A DNA stretch of 64,000 nt. Source: Tricholoma matsutake. Taxonomy: Eukaryota; Basidiomycota; Agaricomycetes; Agaricales; Tricholomataceae. The DNA lies in assembly GCA_026075535.2 (NCBI GenBank), contig AP026543.1, positions 8,122,001-8,186,000 of the forward strand, written 5' to 3'. Both the position numbers and the translations under genes were made by a program. The notes beneath the pieces are model-generated. The model searched no databases, was not told the DNA's origin, and was given only the letters and a program-made list of their open reading frames with translations. Below, one piece after another: positions 10,189 through 22,565 of the stretch (the stretch's first letter is position 1; every line of letters begins with the position of its first letter).

Positions 10189-10414
10189 GGGCCTCTTGCA
10201 TAGCAAGAGAGTCCTCGTCATCCTCAGGGTCAGAGAGGTCTTCTCCAGCCCATAGATCTCTAACTGCCCATAGGGCAGTAGCTACATCCGGATCAACTTG
10301 ATCGTACCGGGTGTCGTAGTCTTGGACACCATCGTCATAGATGTCACCCGTAATCAGGGAGGGGTCGTGTAGACCCCAGCATGGTGTTTGGGCTCTGGTT
10401 CGCCATTTAGGCAT
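10189..10414 (-). pseudogene. SPE-A ORF, N-terminal part
   Basis: MPKWRTRAQTPCWGLHDP from the ATG at 10414-10412 through GEDLSDPEDDEDSLAMQEAL, then cut by SPE-B1. Open to the junction; the downstream codons would come from the B1 poly(A) tail. Confidence 0.8.
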
Positions 10415-11189
10415 TGAGAGGGGAAGTTAATGCTAGTAGGTGATAGTAGAAATCAAGATACGTAGCATGCCATCGATAACAGTTGGTCCCTTATCTCTAT
10501 TCCGGGTCCACCCGATACTGCCTCCGAACACTCCGAGGGGGGGACAGGCCGCACATCCTGTAACCCAGTGGGAGAAGATTGAACCCAGGTCATAACACCC
10601 TAGAAGAGTGAGCACCGGAGGTAGAGAGTTGGTGGTGAGTAGCGGCCACCAGAGCGTTGACCTAGCCACCAGGGGGCACCATCGCCCGGCCCCTTTTAAC
10701 GATGGTGTATTCCAATGGGTAGTCAGTGTAGCATGTCTCTAATAATAGAAACTCACAGAGCATGGAGGCTGGGAGCCTCCCAGACGGCCAGCAGTCCAGT
10801 AAGAACATCCTTCCCCCTAAGCCAGACCTCCCCCAGCTAAACGAGCGCTTCTACTTGGGCGAGCATTGAAGCAGGCATCCCACACCCACTCTAAGCCCCC
10901 ATAGGGACCCAGACTACTCTTTCATAGACATCACTCACCTAGCCAGGATCCTCGAAGCCAAGGGGAACGAGACAGATAGCAGTCACTGTTGGAAACAATG
11001 ACCGAGACATCCCCGGAGATTGGATGGACGGATCTCTTAGCAAATCAGGGCAGGCCTGGAGACGCCGAGAGCGTTCGTGATGGCGAAATCCGATTGAAAA
11101 TCGGACCAAAATTGGAGTCTCGACGTTGCTACCAACATCGAGCAGGAGTGTTTACCCCTGTTTATGGTGGTTGTAACAAGTCAAGGAGC
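10189..11189 (-). mobile_element. SPE-A1, 5' half only, reverse
   Basis: Runs from the middle of the A ORF (GCAAGAGGCCC on the sense strand) back to the 5' end at 11189. The leader shows the type II 5' cassette. The 3' half of the element is missing; the position is occupied by SPE-B1, as in the complete nested pair at 26575-31064. Confidence 0.88.
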
Positions 11190-11192
11190 GAC

Positions 11193-12521
11193 ATCATCAA
11201 AACATTGGCCCAGGTGCAGTCCATCGCTGCTCGCTGGATCCTTGGTGCATTCCGTACCACCCCCATTGGTGGGTTGGAGAGTATCGCAGGACTGCTGCCT
11301 ATGCAGCTGTTACTCCGCCGTCTAGTCGACAGAGGGGTATTCAGAACCCCCCTATTGGCTCCATCACACCCCCTAAGAGCCATCTTAGGGCCTAATCACG
11401 TCGGCTCCACCCACTCTCATGAGCTAGGACTCTGGGGAGGAAACGTGCTTGACACACTCACCCTACAAGGCCCATCTGTCGCCTCAGCTGCAGCTCTGAC
11501 TCTTGTACCGGGCGATGAATTCGACCCCTTCGGGGAAGAAAACACTCCTGGAAACAGAGTGAAGGATCTATTCCCCACTCACTTCTCTTCTCATCGTCTC
11601 ACCTCTAAGGAGGATGGAGCAAGGAATTCTTACAGGGGGGACCTCGATAAAGCCTGGGCGTCAGCCCAAGTGGAGGATGACACTCTCATTGTCGCAGTGG
11701 ACGCTTCGGTGCCCACAGATGCTAAATTCCAAGCTGTCGCCTGCGCTCTACTCTTCAGACAGGGAGAGCAGGTCGATCGTGTTGTCTCAGCTTCTGGGAG
11801 AAGAACCCCCCCAGAAGTCGAACTCTTCGCTCTCCAACTGGGCATCTCAGCTGCTTGCAGCAGAGGATGCAAAAAGTTGGTGATCTTCTCAGATTCTACT
11901 ACGGGCATTGAGTCCCTAATTGATCCAAAACCACGTTCTGGGCAAATCTTTGCCCTGGACGCTTGTCGCTCCCTCTGTCCCTGGCTAGCTGGGGACAAGG
12001 AGAGGAACGTTACATTCTGGCATGTCCCCTCGAAATTCGAGTGGAACGTTCACAAGATGGCTCACGATGTAGCTACATCTACCAAGATCTCTGTGGGCAG
12101 ACACCCGCGGACATCTTTAGATTACCTTAGAAATCAGGTCGAGAAGGCCGTTTGTAAGGATTGGCACACCTGGTTCTCAGATCTGGCGTACCGTGGTCGG
12201 CATTTCTACCAACTCAAAGGAGTAGGTGGAAAACCGGTATTACCCTCAACCCACAAAGGTGGGCCCTGGCTGAAAGTAATGGGAAACAACACCACGTTGA
12301 CTTCCCGTGCAACTGGTATGATCACTGGCCATGCTCCTATAGGGGAGTATCATCAACGTTTATCCCTTGACGGGGAATACCAATGTTGGTGCCTTGGCCC
12401 CGGGATACAAACTCAAGACCATTTGCTACACGTCTGCCCCGAGGTGGATCGCAAAGAAACTTGTGCAAGCCCCAACTCCGTTGATGGCTTCCACGAATTC
12501 ATGGACAATAACCCTGTTTTA
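11193..12521 (+). pseudogene. LINE ORF2, end of RT region to RNase H, copy L4
   Basis: Open frame from IIKTLAQVQSIAARWILGAF through RNase H (VAVDASVP, PEVELFALQLG, IFSDST, NVHKMAHD) and the CWCLGPGIQTQDHLLHVC finger to FMDNNPV. SPE-C2 interrupts it at the duplication AATAACCCTGTTTTA (12507-12521); the remaining codons are at 24786-24821. The upstream part is not in place: a reverse SPE-A 5' end abuts it. Confidence 0.85.
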
Positions 12522-12525
12522 CGAC

Positions 12526-12730
12526 GCTCCTTGACTTGTTACAACCACCATAAACAGTGGTAAACACTCCTGCTCGATGTTGGTAGCAACATCGAGACTC
12601 CAATTTTTGTCCGATTTTCAATCGGATTTCACCATCATGAACGCTCTCGGCGTCTCCAGGCCTGCTCTGATTTGCTAAGAGATCCGTCCATCCGATCCCC
12701 GGGGATGTTCCGGTCATTGTTTTTGACAAT
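12526..12730 (+). ncRNA. Structured 5' cassette, type II (exemplar from SPE-C2)
   Basis: Same first and third hairpins as type I, but the second stem is CTCGATGTTG/CAACATCGAG (12573-12582 with 12587-12596, loop GTAG), ten perfect pairs. Relative to type I, one C-G pair has become T-A and two mismatches are paired. Other type II copies: A1, A3, B4, C3. Confidence 0.6.
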
Positions 12731-12980
12731 GGCTGCTATTCGTCTCGTTCCCCTGTGCTTCGAGGATCCTGGCTAGGTGAGTGGTGTCTATGAAAGAGTA
12801 GTCTAGGTCCCTATGGGGGCTTAGAGTGGGTGTGGGATGCCTGCTTCAACGCTCGCCCAAGTCGACGCACTCGTTTAGTTGGAGGAGGTCTGGCTCAGGG
12901 GGAGGGACATTGTTACTGGACTGCTGGTCGTCTCTGGGGCTTCCAACCTCCATGCTATGTGAGTCACTACTACTAGGGAG

Positions 12981-14404
12981 ACGACCAACTGCTGAGGATC
13001 GGCAGCTCATAGCAGAACGACTGGGCTTGGTGCTGGTAGCAGCCGCCGAGGCTGGTATAGATCGCGACTCGGGGGGCGCTCTGCTCCGGGGAGCAATAGA
13101 CAGAATCTCAGGAGGCAGTAAACGACCCAGGTCGGGCACTGTCACCAATGATCCCAATGTGGACTATCTGGAGGGATGGGATGGGCAACGCCCCCCCCCT
13201 CACAAATCAGCGAGGACTCGAGGCCCGAAAGGGGCTCGACCTCTTCCTAAACCCCCAACAGGGGGTGTTTCTTCATCATGGGGTCGAGGACCACCTCCCC
13301 CCGTGAACTGGTCCACCAGGCCTTCGGGCAGGGGGACCTTTGCTCAGGTTGCTCGTTTCCCCGGGGGGCGAACTCCTAACACATCCATGGATGGTCTTGT
13401 GCATCTAGCCAAGGCCTTCCCTGAACTTCCAACCGACAAGCTGGCGAACATACAGCAGCATGTCGGTCCCTCTAAACCGAAGGTGGCAAAACCTTCACCT
13501 ACCGTACACGGACCGTCGAGACAACAGGTCCTAGTCCACATTCGTCCCCCCCTCGGGGTGGAGACGAATCCCGCTGACTTCCTGGACCATGTCCGGACCA
13601 CTCTTGGACTGCACCACTCCAAATTGGTGGCTCAGTCTGCATCGATGCATGCTGGTAATTTATCAGTAGCTACAGACGTTGTTGCCTCTGAGGAGGACCT
13701 TCGATGTTTCAAGGAAGCTCCCCACAAGGTGTTCCCTTTCACGCTGCAAGTGGACGCAGCGTTACCCACATCCACTTCGTACCTCAAACTGGTCGATGTG
13801 CCATTCATCGCTAACGCCTGATGTCGTCATCGCACACTTGGGAAAGTCTGGAATATCGGATCTCACAGTGCTCCAAGTCCCCCCCCGCGTAGTACGTGAT
13901 TCGAAGATGTTGGATACATGCACCGTCTACCTTAACATCGCTGACTCAGTCAGTGGTGCACGAGCCAAGGCTCTTATCGGTCGGGGCGTCCAATTTGGAC
14001 GCTACATCGCTTATGTTAGGGCTGCCAGGGCAAACCCTGGACTGCCTCTTTGCCAACGGTGCTGGGGTCACCCCACCCCGGCATGCAGAGCTCCACAGAC
14101 CAAATGCCCGATCTGTGCAGGCCCACACTGTAAGGAGCACCATCGTGCCCTTGCAGGGTGTTGTAAGGGAAACGCGAAGGTGAACCCCCCTGTTCCAGCT
14201 ACCCCAGAGGGGGCAGCCTGTCCTCACCCAGCTAGGTGCATCAAGTGCTGGAAAAATCACGCATCTGACGATCGTCGATGCAATTTTTGGCGACATCGCT
14301 TTGACCGTGACTGGATCAAAGCTCGCTATGACGAGGTGAGTGCGAGACGCAACTCTCGCTCCCCTTCTACTTACCATCCCGCAGGATGCGGTGGCCAAAC
14401 GTAA
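12981..14404 (+). pseudogene. LINE ORF1, copy L5, frameshifted
   Basis: Reads PTAEDRQLIAERLGLVLVAA, a basic Pro-rich stretch (PPPHKSARTRGPKGARPLPK), the RRM-like region and zinc knuckles. Near 13815 about 13 bases are missing relative to other copies, between two TAACG repeats, which shifts the frame. The first knuckle also lacks three residues (CQRCWGHPTPAC). The TAA at 14402-14404 abuts the ORF2 ATG. Confidence 0.85.
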
Positions 14405-15996
14405 ATGAGGGACAGGCTTAGATCTACCCCTCAGCTACAAGTATTTAGTCAAAATGTAAACAGAAATTGGGGTTACATGGACTCGTTGCTGGCAGACTTT
14501 GTAGACGACTATGATCTGCTTTTCATTCAAGAGCCTCCCTGGCGATTAATAAGACACACCCCCTCTGCCCACAACAGGGATGGGGATGAAGTCATAGGCA
14601 CACCAATGAGCCCAAATTGGGGTACCTTAGTGCGCCCATCGGGAATTGACTCCCCTCCACGCGTCGCTGTATATTTTGCGAACAGCATCACCAATCTAAG
14701 ACTGGGTCTCAGATGAGATCTGATTGATGATCGTGACATTCTTCTGTTCTCATTGGGAATAGGGGAAGATGTCATGCTACTCGCTAACGTCTATTCGGAT
14801 AGCCAACACTCAGCCATCACGCTCTTATTTGAGAATGTCATGACGATCCCATGCTTGCACTTCATGTGCGGCGATTTCAATGTGAGGCACGCCTCCTGGG
14901 ACCCCCAGGGGCCTGAGCACTCGATCCATGCTGACCACTTAGTGGAAACGGCTACGGCATTAGGCCTGACTAGAGCCCTACCAGTAGTGGAGGGCCCTAC
15001 CCACTTCCCCCCTCAACAGGGCCTTCACCCCACAGTGATCGACCTGATGTTCGTACCTACAGATCTCAGATTTGTACTGTACTGCGAGATCGTACCTGAA
15101 GCCAGGGGGACGTCTGATCATGCTCCCCTGACATTAGGACTACCTGGCCCAGGATCTTTGGTTCCGGTCACCAAGTGGTCCATCAAAAAAGGATCTGAGG
15201 AGGAAGCATCTTACCGAGATGCTGTCTCTTCCGCTTTAACTCTGTGGCTAGATTGGCACAGAGATACTTCGGCAGAAATCGATCATGTTGTTTCGGTGAT
15301 ATCAATGATTTTAAACAAGGCATGGGAAAACCATGCCAAGGAATCTCGCCTCAGCAAGTCGTCCAAAGGTTGGTGGACAGACGAGTGCAGTGGTGCCCTA
15401 GACGCGTACAGAGCCTCACGTGAGGAGGAGGACTGGAAGCACTATAGGAAAGTCATGCGACACGCAAAGCGGGACTTTTTCGATGACCGTATCCAGGAAG
15501 TGGCTACGATGAATAGACGACCCTGGGACTTGATGGCCTGGACTCGTCAACGTAACCTCCCGTCGTATGAGGCAATCTCCTATCGGGGAGAACCTTGCAA
15601 CAATCTGGATTCTCTCTGGGCTGCCCTTGATGGGTCCTATGATGCTGGCTCAGATCGAGTAGTCGATCTGAGCATTCTCGATGAACTTGATCCGATGCCT
15701 GAAAGGGCCTGGATCCCGTTTTCCGTCACAGAAATGAAAGAAGCGCTAAATGCGTGTTCTTCCCGTTCCGCTCCAGGTCCCGATCATGTTACGTGGTCGC
15801 ACCTTAAACACTGGTGTAGCAACCCAGAGGTGGCAGGGCTTATCACCCGCATTGCTGAGGCGTGCATCACTGCTGGCCATTGGCCAGCTCACTTTAAGGA
15901 ATCCCTGTCGGTTATCATCCCGAAGCCAGGGAAACCTAACTACTCCACTCCAAAGTCGTTCAGGCCTATCGTGCTACTGAACACTATGGGCAAGTT
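14405..15996 (+). pseudogene. LINE ORF2 endonuclease and start of RT, copy L5
   Basis: Endonuclease motifs SQNVNRNWGYMD, FIQEPPW, GDFNVRHASWDP and TSDHAPL are all present. A premature TGA lies at 14714-14716 (CGA in copy L7); the frame is otherwise open. The linker region leads to the RT start, SVIIPKPGKPNYSTPKSFRP, and is cut at 15996 by SPE-B3. Confidence 0.88.
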
Positions 15997-16000
15997 CAGC

Positions 16001-18252
16001 GCTCCTTGACTTGTTACAACCACCATAAATAGTGGTAAACACCTCTGCTCAACGTTGCATGCGACGTCGACACTTCAATTTTGGTCCGATTTTCGATCGG
16101 ATTTCGCCATCATGAATGCTCTCAGCGTCTCCAGGCCTGCCCTGATTTGCTAAGAGATCCATCCATCCGATCTCTGTGGATGCCCCGGTCACTGTTTTTG
16201 ACAGTGTCTGCTATTCGTCTCGTCCTCCTGGGCTTCGAGGATCCTGGTTAGGTGAGTGTTGGCAATGAAAGAGTAGTCTGGGCCCCTATGGGGGCTTAGA
16301 GTGGGTGTGGGATGCCTACTTCAATGCTCGCCCAAGTCGTTGCATTCGTTTAGCTGGGGGAGGTCTGGTTCAGGAGGAGGGACATATTCACTGGATTGTG
16401 GGTCGTCTGGGAGGCTTCCTACCTCCATGCTGTGTGAGTTTCTACATCTAGAGACCTGCTACACTGACTACCTATTGGAATACACCATCGTTAAAAGGGG
16501 CCGGGCGATGGTGCCCCCTGGTGGCTAGGTCGACGCTCGGGTGGCCGCTATTCACCACCAACTCTTTACCTCCGGCACTCACACCCTTGAGGTGTTTGGA
16601 ACTGGGTTCAATTGTCCCTCCCAATCGGCAGCAGGATTTGCGGCCTGCCTGCCCGCTCGGAGCGTCTGGAGGCTGTGTTGGGTGGACCCGGAATTGAGAT
16701 AAGGGACCATCTGTTATCGTTATCACGCTACGTATCTTGACTTCTACCATCATCTACTTGTGCTAAATCATCCTCAATGCCCTCTGCAAACCGTAGAGTG
16801 TGAACTCGACACCAGGCGGCTCATGGCGACCCCCTCCTATACACAAACGCCGACTTCGCAGACTTCGACGACAACTACCTCCCAGAGTTCGGACACGTCT
16901 CCCTGAGCGGATGGGACTCTGATGTGGCTAACCAGTTCCACAATCTTTGGGCGGAGGATGACTCCTCTGACCTGCCAGACGACGATGACGGCTCTGCCAC
17001 CGGCGGAGACGTCGAATTCATTCCGGGTCTCACCGAGCTAGCCTCGCAGGAGACGATAAACCGCTTCTTGGCATCACAAGTGATAGCCGATGAGGTGCAT
17101 GATCTGGCTCTCGAGCTTGGGCTCGAGGCCAACAACAATCAAGAGCTCGGCATTGCCGAGCTCCTCTATCCAGAGGGGCAGCAGGAGCAATCTGCGCCGC
17201 CCCTCCCCACATCACCTGGTTCATCCGCCATCCCAGAGTTGGTGGAGGATGAGCCTCCGTTGTCGAGAGATGAGAGGGTGGACATAACATCCACCTCTCA
17301 TGGCTTTCTACATTTACTGGAGGCTATGACGATTTTTGTCGGTACCGTCCGAGTATCCGCCGTTCCGCTCATAGAGAGGAATGCATGGCGCCAGATGGCA
17401 TGGGAACTATTCACAACCACCTGGCGATTGTCTGAGCCAATGTCGGCAGAACTAGCAGCTGCCAGATTGCCTCTCGATCTCACGTCACCGGCAGCCTTCA
17501 GGGCTTCCTACGCGGCTAGGCAGGCAGCTCATGCAGAGCTCCATCATGAGGAACCCTCATCCTCATCACAATGCCGTCATCCTCGAGGTCCTTGGAGACA
17601 GCCGCGCCGCAGCCTATAGGGGAACACCCCTCCACAACCACGCCCACCAAATAATTGGTGGCCGATATCGGGATAGTGACATTTTGTCGCTTCCCTCCAC
17701 CTTCCCCCTGCTGCGGGGGGGATGTTGTCATCGAGTGCATGCACATGTCGGCATTTGCTCGAAGGGGGGCCTCAGCCCCCCTGCCTACGGTAGTTCCGGT
17801 GAATAACCAGGTGAACAACCAGCTACCACATCTCTGTCACTCGTGCGCAAACACGGTGATGGTCCACCCCATTTGTCTGGGGTGGTCAATCCTCGCTGGC
17901 TGGAAGTAGGCTATCAGTTATTCCTCCCGCAAGGGGGGATTTACAGTGAATTGACACCACTGCGCCTGATCTGACTTCGGTTGGATATGTGGCCGGGGGA
18001 CCGGTTGGTACCAGTGGGCGACCTAATGGCTAGCTTCGGAAGGGGGAGGCTTCCCCTCCGGATTATTGCCTTTCCTGGCTGAGAGGCCAACGTCTGTGGC
18101 ACTGCCTGCCTAAAGTGGCTAAAACGAGGACCTGGGTGGGAGATGGGCGAGGGGAACACGTAGATATAGTAGTACCCTAGTTTGTACCCTGCTCCACGGA
18201 CTGCGATCGAGCCCCGCATTATAAATTGTTGACCCAAAAAAAAAAAAAAAAA
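16001..18252 (+). mobile_element. SPE-B3, inserted in the RT of L5
   Basis: 2252 bp; duplication ACTATGGGCAAGTT at 15983-15996 and 18253-18266. Four extra bases (CAGC) precede GCTCCTTGACTTGTTAC. Type I 5' cassette. Trailer ends TTGTTGACCC and poly(A). Confidence 0.93.
16777..17619 (+). pseudogene. SPE-B3 ORF, early stop
   Basis: The ATG at 16777 is followed by MPSANRRV and TGA at 16801-16803, where other B copies have CGA. Apart from that the frame is open to 17619 and nearly identical to the intact copy at 42766. Confidence 0.85.
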
Positions 18253-18266
18253 ACTATGGGCAAGTT

Positions 18267-20311
18267 AGTCGAAAAGATGTTGTCTAGGCGACTTCAGTTC
18301 GACAGTGTCGCACACGAGGCCTTCGAACAAAACCAGTTCGGAGGCATCGCCCAGCGTTCCACTGAGGATGCAGGTATCTACCTCACCCACCTGGTCAGAG
18401 CAGGATGGGCCAAAGGGCTCAAAACGAGTGTCGTCGCCTTTGACATCGCTCAGTTCTTCCCCTCCTTGAACCACCAGGTTCTATTGGAGATTATTTCTCA
18501 GTCGGGATTCCCTGCGCGAGTAGTGAATTTCTTCCGCTCATATCTGGTCGGTCGCAAGACGACCTACAAATGGAACGCTTTCTCATCTGGCTCCTTTGCA
18601 GCAGATGTGGGAGTGGGTCAAGGTTCTGCCTTGTCCCCTGTCCTGTCGGCGTTATACCTGACACCCATCATGAAGCTCTTCAGAAGAAGCGAAATCGGCA
18701 GAGATGTCGATCTCATGTCATATGTGGACGATGGCACCCTCATCGCCCGCTCCCCACTGTTGGAGGATAACATCCCCCTCCTTAAAACAGCGTATGGCTG
18801 GATCTTCCAGGCATTCACCTCCCTCGGACTTGTGCTCGAACATGACAAGTCTGAAGTATTTCATTTCTCAAGGGCGAGGAGGTTCACCCCCCTGCCCATC
18901 GATCTTGGTTTGGCCCCCTACACGGGCAACACCCCTCTCAAGCCCAAGGTTACTCGGAGGTACCTCGGATTTTTCTTCGACCGTAAGCTCTCCTTCAAAG
19001 AGCATACGCGATTCTACTCCACCAAAGCCCTTACCACTGCTAGGGCAATGGGAATGCTTGGCAATTCTGTGAGAGGGCTAACCCCTATGCAGAAACGCCT
19101 CCTGTACCATTCGTGTGTCGTACCTATCATGACATACAGACTGAGACTCTGGCACTTCAAAGGCGCTCGCATCAAAGGTGTCATCAAAACGTTGGCCCAA
19201 GTGCAGTCTATTGCTGCACGTTGGATCCTCGGTGCATTCAGAACCACCCCTATTGGCGGTCTGGAGAGTATCGCAGGACTGCTGCCTATGCAGCTGTTAC
19301 TGCGTCGCTTAGTCGACAGAGGGGTATTCAGGACCCCCCTATTGGCTCCATCACACCCCCTAAGAGCTATCTTAGGGCCTAATCACGTCGGCACCACCCA
19401 CTCTCATGAGCTAGGACTCTGGGGAGGGAACGTGCTCGACACACTTACCCTACAAGGTCCATCTGTCGCCTCAGCTGCAGCTCTGGCCCTGGTACCAGGC
19501 GATGAATTCAACCCCTTTGGGGAAGAAAACACACCTGGAAACAGAGTGAAGGATCTATTCCCCACTCACTTCTCCTCTCATCGCCTCACCTCCAAGGAGG
19601 ATGGAGCGAGGAATTCTTACAGGAGTGACCTCGATAAGGCCTGGGTGTTGGCCCAAGCAGAGGATGACACTCTCGTTGTCGCAGTGGACGCTTTGGTGCC
19701 CACAGATGCTAAATTCCAAGCTGTCGCCTGCGCTCTTGTCTTCGGACAGGGAGAACAGGTGGATCGCGTTGTCTCAGCCTCTCTGGGAGGAGAACCCCCC
19801 CGGAAGTCAAACTTTTCGCTCTCCAACTGGGCATCTCGGCTGCTTGCAGCAGAGGTTGCAAGAAGTTGGTGATCTTTTCGGATTCTACTATGGGCATTGA
19901 GTCCCTAATCGATCCTAAACCTCGTTCGGGGCAAATCTTTGCCCTGGACCCCTGTCGCTCTCTTCGTCCCTGGCTAGCCGGGGACGAGGAGAGAAACGTC
20001 ACATTCTGGCACGTCCCCTCGAAATTCGAGTGGAATGTACATAAGATGGCTCATGATGTAGCTACATCTACCAAGATCTCCGTGGGCAGACACCCGTGGA
20101 CGTCTTTAGACTACCTTAAAAACCAGGTCGAAAAGGCCGTTTGCAAGGATTGGCACACCCGGTTCTCAGATCCGGCGTATCGGGGTCGGCACTTCTACCA
20201 ACTCAAAAGAGTGGGTGGAAAACTTGTATTACCCTCGACTCACAAAGGTGGGCCCTGGCTGAAAGTTATGGGGAGCAACACTACGTTGACCTCCCGTTCA
20301 ACTCGTATGAT
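18267..20311 (+). pseudogene. LINE ORF2 RT to RNase H, copy L5
   Basis: RT motifs are clear: FDIAQFFPSLNH (motif A), VGVGQGSALSPVLSALYL (motif B) and MSYVDDGTLIA (motif C, YVDD). The frame is open to about 19790, where two extra bases (CTCTGGG for CTGGG) shift it within the RNase H domain. The RNase H then continues in another frame (LVIFSDSTMGIESL) to the B4 insertion at 20311. Confidence 0.88.
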
Positions 20312-22550
20312 TTTTTTTTTTTTTTTTTGGGTCAACAATTTATAACGCGGGGCTCGATCGCAGTCCGCGGAGCAGGATACAAACTTGGGTACTACTGTAA
20401 CTACGCTTCCCCTCACCCATATCCTACCCAGGTCCTCGTTTTAGCCACTTTAGGCGGGCAGTGCCACAGACGTTGGCCTCTCAGCCAGGAAAGGCAATAA
20501 TCTGGAGGGGGGGCCCCCCCTCCCGAAGCTAGCCATTAACTCGTCCACCAGTGCAGAACGGTCCCCCAGCCACATATCCAACCGAAGTCAGATCAGGCAC
20601 AGCCGTGTTAATTCACTGTAAATCCCCCCTTGCAGGAGGAATAACCGTCTGCATGCTCCTGGCCAGCGAGGATTGACCACCCCAGACGAATGAGGTGGAC
20701 CATCACTGCGCTCCCGCACGAGTGACAGAGATGTAGTAGCTGGTTGTTCACCTGGTTATTCACCGGAACTACCGTGGATAGGGGGCCAAGGCCCCCTTTG
20801 AGTAGATGCCGTCGAGGGCATACACTCGGTAACAACGTCCCCCCCGCAGCGGGGAGAAGGTAGAGGGAAGCGACAAACTGCCACTATCCCGATATCAGCC
20901 ACCAACTAATTGGTGGGAGTAGATGTGGGGGGGTGACACCCCCCTTTCAGTAGCGGCGCTGCTGTGCTCGAGGACCTCGAGGACGGCGGTGTCGTGATGA
21001 GGACGAGGGTTCCCCATGATAGAGCTCTGCATGAGCTGCCTGCCTAGCCACGTAGGAAGCCCTGAAGGCTGCCGGTGACGTGAGGTCGAGAGGCAATCCG
21101 GCAGCTGCTAGTTCTGCTGACATTGGCTCAGACAATCGCCAGGTGGTCGTGAATAGTTCCCAGGCCATCTGGCACCATGCGTTCCTCTCAATGAGCAGAA
21201 CGGCAGATACTCAGACGGTACCGACGAAGATCGTCATAGCCTCCAGTAAATGTAGAAAGCCATGAGAGGCGGATGTTATATCCACCCTCTCATCTCTCAA
21301 CAATGGAGGCTCATCCACCACCAACTCTGGGATGGAGGATGAACCCGGTGATGTGGGGAGGGGCGGCGCAGATTGCTCCTGCTGCCCCTCTGGATAGAGG
21401 AGCTCGGCTTGATTGTTGTTGGCCTCGAGCCCAAGCTCGAGAGCCAGATCATGCACCTCATCGGCTATCACTTGTGATGCCAAGAAGCAGTTTATCGTCT
21501 CCTGCGAGGCTAGCTCGGTGAGACCCGGAATGAATTTGACGTCTCTGCTGGTGGCAGAGCCATCATCGTCGTCTGGCAGGTCGGAGGAGTCATCCTCCAC
21601 CCAAAGATTGTGGAACTGGTTAGCCACATCAGAGTCCCATCCGCTCAAGGAGATGTGTCCGAACTCTGGGAGGTAGTTGTCGTCGAAGTCTGCGAAGTCG
21701 GCGTTTGTGTATAAGAGGGGGTCGCCATGCGCCGCCTGGTGTCGCGTTCGTGCTCCATGGTTTGTAGAGGGCATTGAGGATGATTTAGCACAAGTAGATG
21801 ACGGTAGAAGTCAAGATACATAGCGTGATAACGATAACAGACGGTCCCTTATCTCAATTCCGGGTCCACCCGACACAGCCTCCAGATGCTCCGAGGGGGC
21901 AGACAGGCCGCAAATCCTGCTGCAGATTGGGAGGGACAATTGAACCCGGTTCCAAACACCTCGAGGGTGTGAGTGCCGGAGGTAAAGAGTCGGTGGTAAG
22001 TAGCGGCCACCAGAGCGTTGACCTAGCCACCAGGGGGCACCATCGCCCGGCCCCTTTTAACGATGGTGTATTCCAATGGGTAGTCAGTGTAGCAGGTCTC
22101 TAGATGTAGAAACTCATGCAGCATGGAGGTAGGAAGCCTCCCAGACGACCCACAATCCAGTGAATATGTCCCTCCTCCTGACCCAGACCTCCCCCAGCTA
22201 AACGAATGCGACGACTTGGGCGAGCGTTGAAGTAGGCATCCCACACCCACTCTAAGCCCCCATAGGGGCCCAGACTACTCTTTCATTGCCAACACTCACC
22301 TAACCAGGATCCTCGAAGCCCAGGAGAACGAGACAAATAGCAGACACTGTCAAAAACAGTGACCGGGGCATCCACAGAGATCGGATGGACGGATCTCTTA
22401 GCAAATCAGGGCAGGCCTGGAGATGCCGAGAGCGTTCGTGATGGCGAAATCCGATTGAAAATCGGACCAAAATTGGAGTCTCGACGTTGCTACCAACATC
22501 GAGCAGGAGTGTTTACCACTGTTTATGGTGGTTGTAACAAGTCAAGGAGT
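20312..22550 (-). mobile_element. SPE-B4, inserted in reverse in L5
   Basis: Poly(T) from 20311; target duplication GTTCAACTCGTATGAT at 20296-20311 and 22551-22566. The B ORF is combined here with the type II 5' cassette and a C-like 3' trailer end, unlike B3 and B5, so this copy is a mosaic. A single base separates CTCCTTGAC from the duplication. Confidence 0.92.
20947..21774 (-). pseudogene. SPE-B4 ORF with one stop
   Basis: Starts MPSTNHGARTRHQAAHGD at 21774. TGA at 21213-21211 replaces the CGA of other copies just after IFVGTV. A 4-residue in-frame deletion lies after EANNNQ. The conserved block AWELFTTTWRLSEPMSAELA follows and the ORF ends at 20947 with an Arg-rich tail. Confidence 0.82.
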
Positions 22551-22565
22551 GTTCAACTCGTATGA

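Noticed and set aside
10989..11190. N-terminal extension of the 524-codon ORF before the LINE RNase H part
   Set aside because: These codons lie in the reverse SPE-A1 leader; the LINE begins near 11193.
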